Origin: Salinicola endophyticus
GTDB taxonomy: Bacteria > Pseudomonadota > Gammaproteobacteria > Pseudomonadales > Halomonadaceae
Direction: 5' to 3'
NCBI RefSeq assembly: GCF_040536835.1
Contig: NZ_CP159578.1
Location: forward strand, 3,968,001-4,032,000
Length of the DNA stretch: 64,000 bases
A program made the position numbers and the translations under genes. The notes beneath the pieces are model-generated. The model saw nothing but the letters and a program-made list of their open reading frames with translations. It made no database searches and was not told where the DNA came from. Positions 1 through 8,889 of the stretch are shown in pieces; within the stretch, counting starts at the first letter, position 1; every line of letters begins with the position of its first letter.

Positions 1-43
1 AGCCACACACGGAAGTCACGCCTCACACAAGGGAGAGAGCGCC

Positions 44-319
44 ATGGAGATCACACTGCACAACGATGGTATGGATCGCGACGAATTCCACCAGCTCGCC
101 GCCGGCGAGACCGGCGAGACGCTGCGCCACGCCGCCAAGAACCAGCTGGGCAGCGACAACCTCTCGGAGAATCAGGTCAAGGCGATCAAGGACGAAGGCG
201 GTGAAGCCTACGAGCAACTGATCCGGCGCATGACCGAGCACGCCCTGGCGGTGGTCAAGCTGCCGCTGGATACCCCGATCCGGCTGTCGCTGGACTTCGC
301 CGGCGGCGTCAAGGGTTGA
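44..319 (+). CDS. Small hypothetical protein, 91 aa
   Basis: I do not recognise a family. The product is soluble and acidic, with no signal peptide or membrane segment. It is mostly predicted helix, and its C-terminus carries a short hydrophobic strand-like stretch (VVKLPLDTPIRLSLDF). A clear ribosome binding site (GGGAGAG) lies 6 nt before the ATG, and a GC-rich hairpin follows the stop, so it looks like an independently transcribed real gene. Nothing upstream is visible because the window starts 43 nt before it. Confidence 0.6.
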   Translation: MEITLHNDGMDRDEFHQLAAGETGETLRHAAKNQLGSDNLSENQVKAIKDEGGEAYEQLIRRMTEHALAVVKLPLDTPIRLSLDFAGGVKG

Positions 320-326
320 GGCAGCG

Positions 327-356
327 CCCGCCCGCGCGGGGCTAGGCGCGGGCGGG
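327..356 (+). terminator. GC-rich hairpin after the 91-aa gene
   Basis: An 11-bp perfect stem (CCCGCCCGCGC pairing with GCGCGGGCGGG) encloses an 8-nt loop and starts 7 nt after the stop codon. No T-run follows, so it may be a weak terminator or a 3' end stabiliser. Confidence 0.5.
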
Positions 357-394
357 GACTCCTGGCTAGAATCACAGCCCCGGTCTCCGAGGGC

Positions 395-535
395 GTTTAC
401 AAATTCGGCGAGCGAAGACAAGACAAGACAAGACAAGGCGAAATCGGCCGAAAAAGCGCAGTTTACAAAGGGTAAATGAGCATTTTGAAGCCGATTTCAA
501 CGCCGTATTGTCGAGCGCAGACATTTTGTAGACAC
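395..535 (+). repeat. Dispersed intergenic repeat family A, copy 1
   Basis: About 140 bp with the same order of blocks as a second copy at 26651-26798. Shared blocks are CGGCGAGCGAAG, CAAGACAAGGC, a central small hairpin TTTAC-N5-GTAAA, ATGAGCATTTT, then AACGCCGTATTG and CGAGCGCAGACA. Its ends form a short inverted repeat (GTTTACAAAT against ATTTTGTAGAC). No ORF is conserved between copies. Three or four GACAA units are reiterated at 416-435. Confidence 0.8.
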
Positions 536-566
536 CCTCTCAGCGTCCGCGACGAGGAAACCAGCC

Positions 567-1025
567 ATGCCCCGCCTACCCCGCTTCAGCCGTACGCCAC
601 CGGCAGCCACCCCCGCCACGCCGGAGACCCACGACACGCCAGCGCCCATGACCGACCCTGAGGCGGTGGTCATCGAGCATGCCGAGGCCTATAGCGATGC
701 GCGCTTCTGGCGCAAGCTGGCACGCTTCGGCAGCCGCGCGGGGCGCGGCGTGGCGCTCAAGTCGCTGCAGCTCTACTTCGTGCTCAAACGCCCCGACGTG
801 CCGATCTGGGCCAAGTCGACCATCATCGGCGCGCTGGGCTACTTTATCTCGCCGCTGGACGCGATCCCCGATGTCATCGCCGGCGTCGGCTTCACCGATG
901 ATGCCAGCGTGCTGGCGGCGGCGCTGGTCGCGGTCTCGATCTATATCGACGAAGAGGTGGAGCGCCAGGCGGCAGCGGTGCTGGCGCGCTGGTGGCCCGA
1001 GTCGTCCGAGTCACCGCCGGGCTGA
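567..1025 (+). CDS. YkvA-like DUF1232 membrane-associated protein
   Basis: A 152-aa protein. The DUF1232 core spans about residues 65-115 and contains the hallmark YFISPLDAIPD segment followed by GFTDDASVLAAAL. These helices are usually membrane-associated, and the family's biochemical role is unknown. The first 30 residues are Pro/Ala/Thr-rich and probably disordered. The start is supported by GAGGAAA placed 7 nt before the ATG; an internal ATG at residue 28 is a possible shorter start. It stands alone between repeat A and repeat B. Confidence 0.8.
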   Translation: MPRLPRFSRTPPAATPATPETHDTPAPMTDPEAVVIEHAEAYSDARFWRKLARFGSRAGRGVALKSLQLYFVLKRPDVPIWAKSTIIGALGYFISPLDAIPDVIAGVGFTDDASVLAAALVAVSIYIDEEVERQAAAVLARWWPESSESPPG

Positions 1026-1052
1026 GGGCCGGCTACCGCCTGCTCTGGTCCT

Positions 1053-1198
1053 GCTAAGCGCCTTTCACAACCGGGCTTCTCCGGCGGCAGCGCGTCGCGA
1101 GGGCGCTGTGCCTCCCTGGGCGCTACCTTTGCCACCCCTGGCAAAGGACCCTCGCTTTGCCCTGCCCCCGGCGCCCATCGTCAGAGGTGTGGGACATG
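1053..1198 (+). repeat. Dispersed intergenic repeat family B, copy 1
   Basis: About 145 bp that reappears in inverted orientation at 32560-32712. Shared blocks include GCCTTTCACAA, TCGCGAGGGCGCTGTG, GGGCGCTACCTTTGC, GGACCCTCGCTTT, CCTGCCCCCGGC and CCCATCGTCAGAGG. A perfect 9-bp hairpin CCTTTGCCA-CCCC-TGGCAAAGG lies at 1126-1147. Confidence 0.8.
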
Positions 1199-1317
1199 GA
1201 CTCTAAATCGAAAGTCTACATCGACCGGCAAAACCGCTAGATTGGAGCCGGGCATCGCGATCGCGCGCTGCCGCCCCTATAAGGTCAGCACCAACAACAA
1301 TGCCGTCGGAGACAACG

Positions 1318-2673
1318 ATGACCCAGGACAGCGCCGCCCCCGCGCCCAGCTCCCCCAACGCCTCCCATCCGCAGACACGCGGCGCCGAGCGCCTGCGCGA
1401 TGTCGACTACCTGCCACCGCTGCGCAAGGCGATCCCGCTGGGTATCCAGCACGTACTCGCCATGTTCGTCGCCAACGCCACGGTGCCGCTGGTGATCGCG
1501 GGCGCCGCCGGGCTCTCGGGAGCGGACACCGTGTTCCTGGTGCAGATGGCGATGTTCGTCGCCGGGGTCGCCACCCTGGTGCAGACGCTGGGTCTGGGGC
1601 CGGTGGGCGCGCGCCTGCCGATCGTCATGGGTACCAGCTTCGGCTTCGTGCCGGTAATGATCCCCATCGCCACCACCCAGGGCCTGCCTGCGGTGTTCGG
1701 CGGCGCGCTGGTGGGCGGGCTGGCGATGGCCATGGTGGGGCTGTTCTACCGCCGCCTGAGCGTGTTCTTTCCGCCGGTGGTGTCGGGCACCTTCGTGCTG
1801 CTGATCGGCCTGCTGCTGCTGCCGGTGGGCTTCTCCTACGTCGGCGGAGGCTTCGGCGCGGCGGACTTCGGCGCCCCCCACCATCTGCTGCTGGCAGCGC
1901 TGGTGTTCGTGATCACCGTCGCCTTCCATCAGTTCGGGCGCGGCTTTCTGTCCGAGGCGGCGGTGCTGATCGGCATCCTGGTCGGCTGCGTGGCGGCGGC
2001 GCCACTGGGCCTGCTCGACTTTTCGGGGGTGGGCGAGGCGGCCTGGTTCCAGCTACCGATCCCGCTGCAGATGGGGATCACCTTCGACCCCACGGCGATG
2101 CTGGCGATCGCGCTGATGGCGGTGGTGACCTGCGCCGAGTCGATCGGCGACATCTCGGGGACAGCGATCGGCGGCGCCGAGCGCGAGGCCACCCCGCGTG
2201 AACTCTCCGGCGGGGTGATGGCAGACGGCCTGGCCAGCACCTTCGCCTCGCTGTTCGGCGGCTTTCCGCAGATCAGCTTCAGCCAGAACGTGGGGCTGGT
2301 GGCCTTCACCGGCGTCGCCAGCCGTTTCGTGGTGGCGATCGGAGGCGCCTTCCTGATCGTCGCCGGGCTGGTGCCCAAGCTCGGCGCGACGGTCTCGGCG
2401 ATCCCCGCCGCAGTGCTGGGTGGCGCGGTGGTGATCATGTTCGGCATGATCGCCAGCGCCGGGGTCAAGATGCTCTCCCACGCCACCTTCGATAAGCGCA
2501 ACATGCTGATCGTCGGGGTCTCGCTGGCGGTGGCGATCGGGCTGCCGGCACAGAAAGGGCTGTATGCCGCGGCGCCGGAGCAGATCGGCGTGCTGATCGA
2601 CTCCGGCTTGATCCCCGGGGCGATCGTCTCGATCGTGCTCAACCTGGTGCTGCCGGGCCGATCATCGTCCTGA
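1318..2673 (+). CDS. NCS2-family uracil/xanthine permease
   Basis: An inner-membrane nucleobase:cation symporter of about 451 aa. The family features are in order: GIQHVLAMF in TM1, the TM8 acidic site TCAESIGD, and the NCS2 signature PQISFSQNVG followed by a conserved SR. Eleven to fourteen hydrophobic segments cover residues 30-450. I place the start at 1318 because GGAG sits 7 nt upstream of it; an ATG 18 nt earlier lacks a site. The exact substrate cannot be assigned from sequence, but the QNVG form of the signature is nearer to xanthine/urate-type members than to UraA. The gene is convergent with the TauE-type permease, 37 bp away. Confidence 0.85.
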   Translation: MTQDSAAPAPSSPNASHPQTRGAERLRDVDYLPPLRKAIPLGIQHVLAMFVANATVPLVIAGAAGLSGADTVFLVQMAMFVAGVATLVQTLGLGPVGARLPIVMGTSFGFVPVMIPIATTQGLPAVFGGALVGGLAMAMVGLFYRRLSVFFPPVVSGTFVLLIGLLLLPVGFSYVGGGFGAADFGAPHHLLLAALVFVITVAFHQFGRGFLSEAAVLIGILVGCVAAAPLGLLDFSGVGEAAWFQLPIPLQMGITFDPTAMLAIALMAVVTCAESIGDISGTAIGGAEREATPRELSGGVMADGLASTFASLFGGFPQISFSQNVGLVAFTGVASRFVVAIGGAFLIVAGLVPKLGATVSAIPAAVLGGAVVIMFGMIASAGVKMLSHATFDKRNMLIVGVSLAVAIGLPAQKGLYAAAPEQIGVLIDSGLIPGAIVSIVLNLVLPGRSSS

Positions 2674-2710
2674 GGCAGCATGTCAGGCGCAGGCTCACCA
2701 GCGCTGACTC

Positions 2711-3580
2711 TCAGGAGAGCGCCGCCGCGCTGGCCCGATGACGCCGTACCGCCATCGCCACCAGCGCGACCCAGCCCAGCCCCAGCAGGCCTAGCGTCAG
2801 GGAGGCGGGCTCGCCGTGTACGCCCAGCGCGCCGAGCAGCGTGCGTGCGTTGACCACTACGATCGCCCCGCCGACGATCACCGCCAGCAGTCGCGCCGGC
2901 AGCAGGCGCACGATCCACGCCGCCAGCGGCGCCGCAGCGAGGCCGCTCAGCGCGAACACCGCCACCCACTGCCAGTTGATGTCGTCGAGCCCCAGCGCCA
3001 GCACGAAGCCGAGCGTGCCGGCGACGGTGACGAAGAACTCGCTGGTATCCACCGAGCCCACCACCTTGCGCGCCTCGATGCCGCGGTGGGCCAGCAGCAC
3101 CGGGGTGGAGATCGGCCCCCAGCCGCCGCCACCGACGCTGTCGAAGAAGCCGGCGACCAGCGACAGCGGGATCAGCTTGGCGCGGGAGACGTCACGACTC
3201 GGCTGCCGCGACGCCAGATCGAACAGATAGCGGGCGATGATGTAGAGCCCCAGCAGCAGCAGTCCGAGCGAGATCACCGGTTTGATCGCATCGCCGGGCA
3301 CGTTGCTGAGAAAGCAGGCGCCGACGAAGGCACCGACACCGCCCGGCAGCATCATGGTCTTGACCAGGCGGCGGTCGACGTTGCCGAAACGCCAGTGGGA
3401 TGTCCCCGACGCCGCCGTGGTCGCCACCTCGGCCATGTGGATCGAGGCCGAGGCGACCGCCGGGGTGACCCCGAGCGCCAGCAGCATTGATGAAGAAGTC
3501 AGTCCATACCCCATGCCGATCGCCCCATCCACCAGCTGGGCGATGAAACCGGCGATACCGAAGATGATCAAACGCTGCAT
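2711..3580 (-). CDS. TauE/SafE-family anion permease
   Basis: A roughly 289-aa inner-membrane protein with eight or so hydrophobic segments in two similar halves, each with glycine-rich helices (DGAIGMGYG near the N-terminus and DSVGGGGWGP in the middle). This duplicated pattern is typical of the TauE/SafE (sulfite/organosulfonate exporter) family. The start at 3580 has GGGAGAG 4 nt upstream; an earlier ATG at 3610 would add ten residues. The transported anion is unknown. It is divergent from the ChaC gene, with about 200 bp of shared control region. Confidence 0.85.
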   Translation of the reverse strand: MQRLIIFGIAGFIAQLVDGAIGMGYGLTSSSMLLALGVTPAVASASIHMAEVATTAASGTSHWRFGNVDRRLVKTMMLPGGVGAFVGACFLSNVPGDAIKPVISLGLLLLGLYIIARYLFDLASRQPSRDVSRAKLIPLSLVAGFFDSVGGGGWGPISTPVLLAHRGIEARKVVGSVDTSEFFVTVAGTLGFVLALGLDDINWQWVAVFALSGLAAAPLAAWIVRLLPARLLAVIVGGAIVVVNARTLLGALGVHGEPASLTLGLLGLGWVALVAMAVRRHRASAAALS

Positions 3581-3712
3581 GCCGCTCTCCCGGGAAGTTG
3601 CCGCGCTCACGCCGGGGTGGAACCCACTCGACCTCGACGCTTATGCTTGAAATGATATAAGAAACGCGATCAATATAACGGAGCTCCCGTCAGGTGTGAC
3701 AATCTCGATTTC

Positions 3713-3726
3713 CGATATGCATATCG
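3713..3726. promoter_or_regulatory. 14-bp perfect palindrome in divergent spacer
   Basis: CGATATGCATATCG is fully self-complementary and sits between the TauE-type gene and the ChaC-type gene, 54 bp before the chosen ChaC start. It may be an operator for either gene; no regulator is encoded beside it. Confidence 0.4.
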
Positions 3727-3779
3727 AGTCTGCCGCTATGACGACGATGTCACTTCCACTCACCCGACGAGACGGCGCC

Positions 3780-4361
3780 ATGTCCTTCGATACCACCGCG
3801 TACAACCGCCAGATGACCCACTTCGACGGCCACGACTCGGTCTGGCTGTTCGGCTACGGCTCGCTGATCTGGAAGGCGGACTTCGACTATCTGGAACGCC
3901 GCCCGGCCGCGATCCGCGGCTGGACCCGGCGCTTCTGGCAGGGTTCCCACGACCACCGCGGGACACCCGAGGCGCCCGGGCGCGTATTGACCCTGGCCGA
4001 GCAGGCGGACGCGATCTGCCACGGCATGGCCTACCGCATCGCACCGCGGGTGTTCGAGCCGCTGGATATCCGCGAGAAGAACGGCTATCTGCGCGTGGTC
4101 ACGCGCATGGACTTCATGGACAGCGCCACGCCGGCCACGGCGGAGGGTGTGGTCTATCTCGCCGGGGCCGACAATGCCGCCTATCTGGGCCCGGCGTCGG
4201 AGGCCGAGATCGCGCGTCAGATCGCTGACTCACACGGCCCCAGCGGGCCCAACCGCGACTATCTGCTCAATCTCGCCCAGGCCTTGCGCGAGCTGGGCTG
4301 GGACGACGCCCACGTGTTTGCCCTGGAGCGCGAACTGCACGCCCTGGAGACGACGCTCTGA
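3780..4361 (+). CDS. ChaC-type gamma-glutamylcyclotransferase
   Basis: Predicted cytosolic enzyme releasing 5-oxoproline from gamma-glutamyl compounds such as glutathione. The substrate loop FGYGSLIW occurs near residue 22, WQGSHDHRGTPE follows, and the catalytic-type glutamate lies in DIREKNGY, as in the ChaC family. I prefer the ATG at 3780 (193 aa). Upstream in-frame ATGs would place the 14-bp palindrome inside the coding sequence and encode an N-terminus not typical of the family. The Shine-Dalgarno is weak, so the start is not certain. Confidence 0.85.
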   Translation: MSFDTTAYNRQMTHFDGHDSVWLFGYGSLIWKADFDYLERRPAAIRGWTRRFWQGSHDHRGTPEAPGRVLTLAEQADAICHGMAYRIAPRVFEPLDIREKNGYLRVVTRMDFMDSATPATAEGVVYLAGADNAAYLGPASEAEIARQIADSHGPSGPNRDYLLNLAQALRELGWDDAHVFALERELHALETTL

Positions 4362-4524
4362 TGGCGATGGCTCGGCACTGAACGCGCCGGGCAGAGAACC
4401 GACCTCAGCCAAGCGAAGAAGACAGGCGATAGAGGCGTGAGGACGGGCGGGAAGTCGAAGAATGGAGAGCGCGGGTAGCCAGCAGCGCGGTGGCAGGCAG
4501 CACGGCAGCGATCCGCCGCGGGAC

Positions 4525-4848
4525 TCAGACGTCGGCGAGCTGCGCCAAGGCCTCGTGCAGGCTCTCCGTAGAGGCCGGTCGCACCCGCCGCGCGGTCTCT
4601 TCACCGTCGTGCAGAAAGATCAAGGTGGGCCACAGCTTGACCCCGAAGGCGCGCCCCAGCGGCCGCCCCTTGCCATCCTCGACCTTGAAATAGGGCGCCT
4701 CGAAGCCGGCGAAGGCTTCGGCGATCAGTGGCTGCGCCGCCTGACACCAAGGACACCAGGAGACGCCGAACTCGATCACCGCCGGGCCGCGCATTTCACG
4801 TAGCGCGGCGAGTTCGGGGGCCTGGGGCGCGTAATCGATGGGCAGCAT
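4525..4848 (-). CDS. Thioredoxin-family protein with WCPWC active site
   Basis: A 107-aa protein forming a single thioredoxin fold: strand AVIEFGVSW, redox motif C32-P-W-C35, and a cis-proline context LWPTLIF near residue 73. CPWC differs from the CGPC of thioredoxin 1, so the redox potential is likely different. It lacks a signal peptide and is therefore cytosolic. AGGAG precedes the ATG. It begins 4 bp after the stop of the gamma-carbonic-anhydrase-like gene, so the two are probably one transcript. Confidence 0.85.
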   Translation of the reverse strand: MLPIDYAPQAPELAALREMRGPAVIEFGVSWCPWCQAAQPLIAEAFAGFEAPYFKVEDGKGRPLGRAFGVKLWPTLIFLHDGEETARRVRPASTESLHEALAQLADV

Positions 4849-4852
4849 GACC

Positions 4853-5389
4853 TCACTCCTCGTCGAGCAGCTGGAGGTCGTCGGCGAACGCCTGCCAGCG
4901 CTTGACGTAGTGCTCGGCGGACGCTTCCAACGCAGCGCGGGCCTCGGCGTCCAAGGTGCGCACCGCCTTGGCCGGCGCGCCGACGATCAGCGACCCGTCG
5001 GGGAACTGCTTGCCCTCGGTGACCAGAGCACCCGCGCCGACCAGGCAGTGCTTGCCGATTCTGGCACCGTTGAGCACCGTGGCGCCCATGCCGATCAGGG
5101 TATGGTCGCCCAGCTCGCAGCCGTGGAGGATGGCGTGGTGACCCACCGTGCAGCCGGCGCCGACGCGCAGCACGAAGCCCGGGTCGGTGTGCAGCATGCA
5201 GCCCTCCTGGATATTGCTGCCGGCCCCGATGACGATGCGCTCGTTGTCGCCACGCAGCACCGCGTTGAACCAGATACCCACGTCGTCACCGAGCTCGACA
5301 CGCCCGATCACGTGCGCCCCGGGGGCGATCCAGTAGCGACCGCTGGCAGGGAGCTGGGGGCGATGATCGCGATAGGCGTATAGCGGCAT
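4853..5389 (-). CDS. Gamma-class carbonic anhydrase-like hexapeptide protein
   Basis: A left-handed beta-helix protein of 178 aa with repeated hexapeptide turns. The gamma-class metal-ligand pattern is present: a His in CMLHTD, then HH and H in VGHHAILHGC. It resembles YrdA/CaiE/PaaY-like members, many of which lack proven CO2 hydration activity. GGAG lies 6 nt before the ATG at 5389, so I reject a 13-residue upstream extension. It is the first gene of a two-gene unit with the thioredoxin-like gene. Confidence 0.85.
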   Translation of the reverse strand: MPLYAYRDHRPQLPASGRYWIAPGAHVIGRVELGDDVGIWFNAVLRGDNERIVIGAGSNIQEGCMLHTDPGFVLRVGAGCTVGHHAILHGCELGDHTLIGMGATVLNGARIGKHCLVGAGALVTEGKQFPDGSLIVGAPAKAVRTLDAEARAALEASAEHYVKRWQAFADDLQLLDEE

Positions 5390-5503
5390 GGCGGACTCCA
5401 GAGATGGTGCACAGACGCTGATGGTCACCTACCGGCATACCCTGGCGCCAGGCGACTTTAGACGCGCACACAAGTCCGCTCGGCCCGCGGTCGTCAGGCG
5501 GCT

Positions 5504-5677
5504 TCAGGAGAGATCGTCATGGCGCTTGCCCTGGCCACCGACCGAGGCGCTGAGGTTGCTGCTGCCATAGAGGTTCTGATGCGGGCTGGCGTCGCTTTCG
5601 GCACTCATCGAGAACGGCAGCAGCGCGGAGACGATGACCGCGGCGAGCATCGAGAAGAGACGATTGAACACTTTCAT
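5504..5677 (-). CDS. 57-aa secreted peptide of unknown function
   Basis: Begins with MKVFNRLFSMLAA, a hydrophobic core and a likely signal peptidase site near AES/DAS, leaving about 30 polar residues containing a Gly/Ser/Asn-rich stretch. There is no cysteine, so it is not a lipoprotein. The ribosome binding site AAGGAGGGG is near perfect, which supports expression; longer in-frame starts lack one. I recognise no family. It is divergent from mqo and shares a 260-bp upstream region with it. Confidence 0.6.
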   Translation of the reverse strand: MKVFNRLFSMLAAVIVSALLPFSMSAESDASPHQNLYGSSNLSASVGGQGKRHDDLS

Positions 5678-5720
5678 GACCCCTCCTTGGTTAAGGAAAC
5701 GGCTGGTTGACAAGACGGCT

Positions 5721-5756
5721 GCGACGTTTCGTCGCAACACCTGATTAGCATGCTAA
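5721..5756. promoter_or_regulatory. Hairpin plus 12-bp palindrome upstream of the peptide gene
   Basis: GCGACG-TTT-CGTCGC (5721-5735) can form a 6-bp hairpin, and TTAGCATGCTAA (5745-5756) is a perfect palindrome. Both lie 44-79 bp before the small secreted-peptide gene and about 180 bp before mqo. The palindrome could be a dimeric-repressor operator. Confidence 0.4.
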
Positions 5757-5936
5757 ACAAATGGTCGTGCGTCAAGCCCACCTCCGCCGTCCCCCGATTG
5801 GCATCGACGAGCGCCGCGGATGATGACGATTTCTCGGCTTTGTCGACATCTATCATGGCACTGAGGGGACTAGCTCATTAAACTAGTGACGCATTCGCGT
5901 TCGCGCCTGTCCGTATCCATCAGACAGAGAACCTTC

Positions 5937-7535
5937 ATGAAATTGCGTCACGGCATCACGCTCTGTTCCCTGCCGACCACCCAGGCAGGAGCGGCATCCG
6001 GCGATACCCCCAACGTCGACGTGGTTCTCATCGGGGGCGGCACCATGAGTGCTACCCTGGGAACCTTGCTGCAGTCGCTGCAACCCGACTGGTCGATCCA
6101 GCTGTTCGAGCGGCTGGATCGCGCCGCCGAAGAGAGTTCCAACGTCTGGAACAACGCCGGTACCGGTCACTCGGCCTTCGCCGAGATGAACTACACCTCG
6201 CCCCAGCCCGATGGCAGTGTCGACATTCAGCGCGCCATCGGCATCACCGAGCAGTTCGAGGTCTCGCGTCAGTACTGGGCCAGCCAGGTGCGTGACGGCG
6301 TGCTCTCCGAGCCGCGCTCGTTCATCAATACCGTGCCGCACCTGAGTTTCGTGTGGGGCCAGGATCGCGTCTCCTTCCTGAATGCGCGCTTCGAGGCGAT
6401 GCACCGCAACCCGCTCTACGCCGGCATGGAGTATGCCGAGGATCCGGCCAAGATCGCCGAGTGGATCCCGCTGGTGATGAGCGGGCGCGAAGGCGATGAC
6501 CCGGTGGCGGCCACGCGCATGCCGATCGGCACCGAGGTCAACTATGGCGAGCTCACCCGCCAGATGATGGACTCGCTGGCCAAGCGCGACAATTTCGAGC
6601 TGTCGCTCAACACCCAGGTGCGCGATCTCAAGCGCAACGCCGATGGCAGCTGGAAGGTGACGGTCGCCAACACCAGCGATGGCGGCAACGAGCGCAGCGT
6701 CAACGCGCGCTTCGTGTTCATCGGCGCCGGCGGCGCGGCGCTGCCGCTGCTGCAGAAATCGGGCATTCCCGAAGCCAAGCAGTATGGCGGCTTCCCGGTG
6801 GGCGGGCAGTTCCTCTACACCACCAACCAGGAAGTGGTCGCCAAGCACGACGCCAAGGTCTACGGCCTGGCGCCGGCCGGCTCGCCGCCGATGTCGGTGC
6901 CGCACATCGACAAGCGTATTCTCGACGGCACCCCGGCGATCATGTTCGGCCCCTTCGCCACCTTCTCGAGCAAGTTCCTCAAGAATGGCTCGTGGACCGA
7001 TCTGATGCGCTCGATCACCCCCAGCAACCTGTGGCCGATGACCAAGGTCGGGCTGGATAACCTGGATCTGGTGCGCTACCTGATCAGCCAGCTGCGCATG
7101 TCCGAAGAGGACCAGTTCGAAGAGCTCAAGGGCTACTACCCCGAGGCCAAGCGCGCGGACTGGAAACTGTGGACCGCCGGCCAGCGAGTGCAGACGATCA
7201 AGGACGTCGAGGGCAAGGGCGGCACGCTGCAGTTCGGCACCGAGCTGGTGAGCGGCGCCGACGGCACCATCGCCGCCCTGCTGGGCGCCTCCCCGGGGGC
7301 GTCGACGGCGCCGTCGATCATGTTGCGCCTGATCGAAGAGGTGTTCCCCGAGCAGGTCAAGAGCGAGGCGTGGCAGGCCAAGCTGCGCGAACTGGTGCCC
7401 TCCTACGGACAGGCGCTGGCGTCCAATCCGAAGCTGCTGAGCGAGGTCCGTGCGATGTCGCGGGAACTGCTCGAACTCGACGAGCCCGATCTGGGGCAGG
7501 CGGCTATCGACGCCCCATCCCCGCGTCAGCACTAG
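5937..7535 (+). CDS. mqo: Malate:quinone oxidoreductase
   Basis: A membrane-associated FAD enzyme oxidising malate to oxaloacetate with reduction of quinone (TCA cycle). It shows the dinucleotide fold [16 protein letters not shown], the conserved [12 protein letters not shown] region and [12 protein letters not shown], over about 532 aa, the normal Mqo length. The start at 5937 follows AGAGAACC; an ATG 51 nt upstream is possible. Residues 1-20 are not a convincing signal peptide. A strong terminator follows, so it is monocistronic. Confidence 0.93.
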   Translation: MKLRHGITLCSLPTTQAGAASGDTPNVDVVLIGGGTMSATLGTLLQSLQPDWSIQLFERLDRAAEESSNVWNNAGTGHSAFAEMNYTSPQPDGSVDIQRAIGITEQFEVSRQYWASQVRDGVLSEPRSFINTVPHLSFVWGQDRVSFLNARFEAMHRNPLYAGMEYAEDPAKIAEWIPLVMSGREGDDPVAATRMPIGTEVNYGELTRQMMDSLAKRDNFELSLNTQVRDLKRNADGSWKVTVANTSDGGNERSVNARFVFIGAGGAALPLLQKSGIPEAKQYGGFPVGGQFLYTTNQEVVAKHDAKVYGLAPAGSPPMSVPHIDKRILDGTPAIMFGPFATFSSKFLKNGSWTDLMRSITPSNLWPMTKVGLDNLDLVRYLISQLRMSEEDQFEELKGYYPEAKRADWKLWTAGQRVQTIKDVEGKGGTLQFGTELVSGADGTIAALLGASPGASTAPSIMLRLIEEVFPEQVKSEAWQAKLRELVPSYGQALASNPKLLSEVRAMSRELLELDEPDLGQAAIDAPSPRQH

Positions 7536-7577
7536 ACGTCAGCACTCAGCATCAGGACGCAGTCCTCGTCGCCCCTG

Positions 7578-7610
7578 CCAAGCGCCCGCCGGATTCCGGC
7601 GGGCGCTTGG
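7578..7610 (+). terminator. Rho-independent terminator of mqo
   Basis: A perfect 15-bp stem (CCAAGCGCCCGCCGG and its complement) with a 3-nt loop, followed by CGTTTCT. It lies between the convergent mqo and beta-lactamase genes and could serve both strands. Confidence 0.85.
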
Positions 7611-7644
7611 CGTTTCTGGCCGCCCACGACGCCTGTCATTCCCC

Positions 7645-8823
7645 TCAGGGGTTAGCGGCGTCCGGCTCGATCGCCCCCAGCCCCGAAAGAATGCGGTAGG
7701 CCGTCTCCACCCGCGCCGCATTGGGGTAGTTTCGATTGGCCAGCATCACCAGCCCCACCTGGCGGTCGGGCAGCATTACCACGTAACCGCCGAAGCCGTT
7801 GGTCGAGCCGGTCTTGTTGATCCACACCTTGGCCGGCCGTGCGACGTCATCACTCGGCGGGGCGATCGGCTTGACCGTCTGCGGCTCGAGAATCATGCCA
7901 TAGCCGTTACCCGCCACCAGGGTGTCGAGGCTGACCGGACGGGGATACTGCTCCCAGATCAGATCCTGGGTCATGTCGCCGACCTGGTAGTAGGGCCGGT
8001 GGGTGGCATCGATCGCCCGCTGCAGCTCATCGTCGAGCGTGAGCAGCCCCAGATTGGCCTGGACCAGCCGCGCCAGATCGGTGGCGGTGGTCTTGATGCC
8101 GTAGGCTTCATCCTCGAGCACGCCGGGCGAGACCCGCTTGGGCTCGCCTGACTTGTCCTCGCCCATGGCGTAATGCCCCTGCTCGGTGGTGGGCACGTCG
8201 TACCAGGTGTGGTCGAGCCCCAGTGGTTCGAGCAGCTGCTCGCGCACCGCCGGCACGAAGTCGCTGCCGAGGCTGGCGGCTGCTTCCAGCCCCAGCAGCC
8301 CGATGCTCAGGTTGGAGTAGAGTCGGCTCTCCCCCACCGGCGCGCTCGGCTGAAACTGACGATACCAGGCCATCAGTGCATCCTGGTCGTTGACCGTCTC
8401 GGGCACGAACAGCGGCAGGCCGCCGGCGGTGTGGGTGCCCAGATTGATCGCATCGACGTCATCGAAGGTGCTGCCCTCGAGCACCGGCAGGTACTGGCTC
8501 ACCGGCGCATCCAGATCGAGCTTGCCGCGCACGGCAGCAAGGGTAGCCAGCGTGGCGGTGAAGGTCTTGCTCAGCGAGCCGATCTCGAACAGGGTATCGG
8601 CGTCTACCGGCTGGCGGGTGTCGCGATCGGCGATGCCGTAGTCGAGCACCTGAACCCCGTCGGGGCGCACGATAGCGACCGCCATACCGGCGATCCGCTC
8701 CTGCTGCATCAGCGTCTCGATCAGCGGGTCGACTATCCGGCGGGTCTCGGCCGCGTCCATCTCCTGAGCCACGGCCACCTGCGTACTCAGCACCAGCGCC
8801 ACACCCAGCCACCATGCTTTCAT
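7645..8823 (-). CDS. Class C (AmpC-type) serine beta-lactamase
   Basis: A periplasmic hydrolase of beta-lactam rings, 392 aa, with a Sec signal peptide cleaved near VAVAQ. All three class C motifs are present: S83-L-S-K86 (nucleophile and general base), Y169-S-N171, and K337-T-G339. THTAGGLPL after residue 130 is also typical of AmpC enzymes. AGGAG precedes the ATG. No AmpR-type LysR regulator is divergent from it; upstream lies a degraded GNAT fragment. Closely related DD-peptidases or esterases share SxxK, but the KTG and YSN context favours a lactamase. Confidence 0.88.
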   Translation of the reverse strand: MKAWWLGVALVLSTQVAVAQEMDAAETRRIVDPLIETLMQQERIAGMAVAIVRPDGVQVLDYGIADRDTRQPVDADTLFEIGSLSKTFTATLATLAAVRGKLDLDAPVSQYLPVLEGSTFDDVDAINLGTHTAGGLPLFVPETVNDQDALMAWYRQFQPSAPVGESRLYSNLSIGLLGLEAAASLGSDFVPAVREQLLEPLGLDHTWYDVPTTEQGHYAMGEDKSGEPKRVSPGVLEDEAYGIKTTATDLARLVQANLGLLTLDDELQRAIDATHRPYYQVGDMTQDLIWEQYPRPVSLDTLVAGNGYGMILEPQTVKPIAPPSDDVARPAKVWINKTGSTNGFGGYVVMLPDRQVGLVMLANRNYPNAARVETAYRILSGLGAIEPDAANP

Positions 8824-8889
8824 CGTCCTCTCCTTGGGTCGAATTCCTCATCGGCGACATGACGACCGCCTGCGCGCCAGCTGCCGCTA

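Noticed and set aside
5883..7532. 549-aa open frame antisense to mqo
   Set aside because: It is a codon-mirror of the mqo reading frame; composition is Arg/Ala/His/Gln-rich without any domain.
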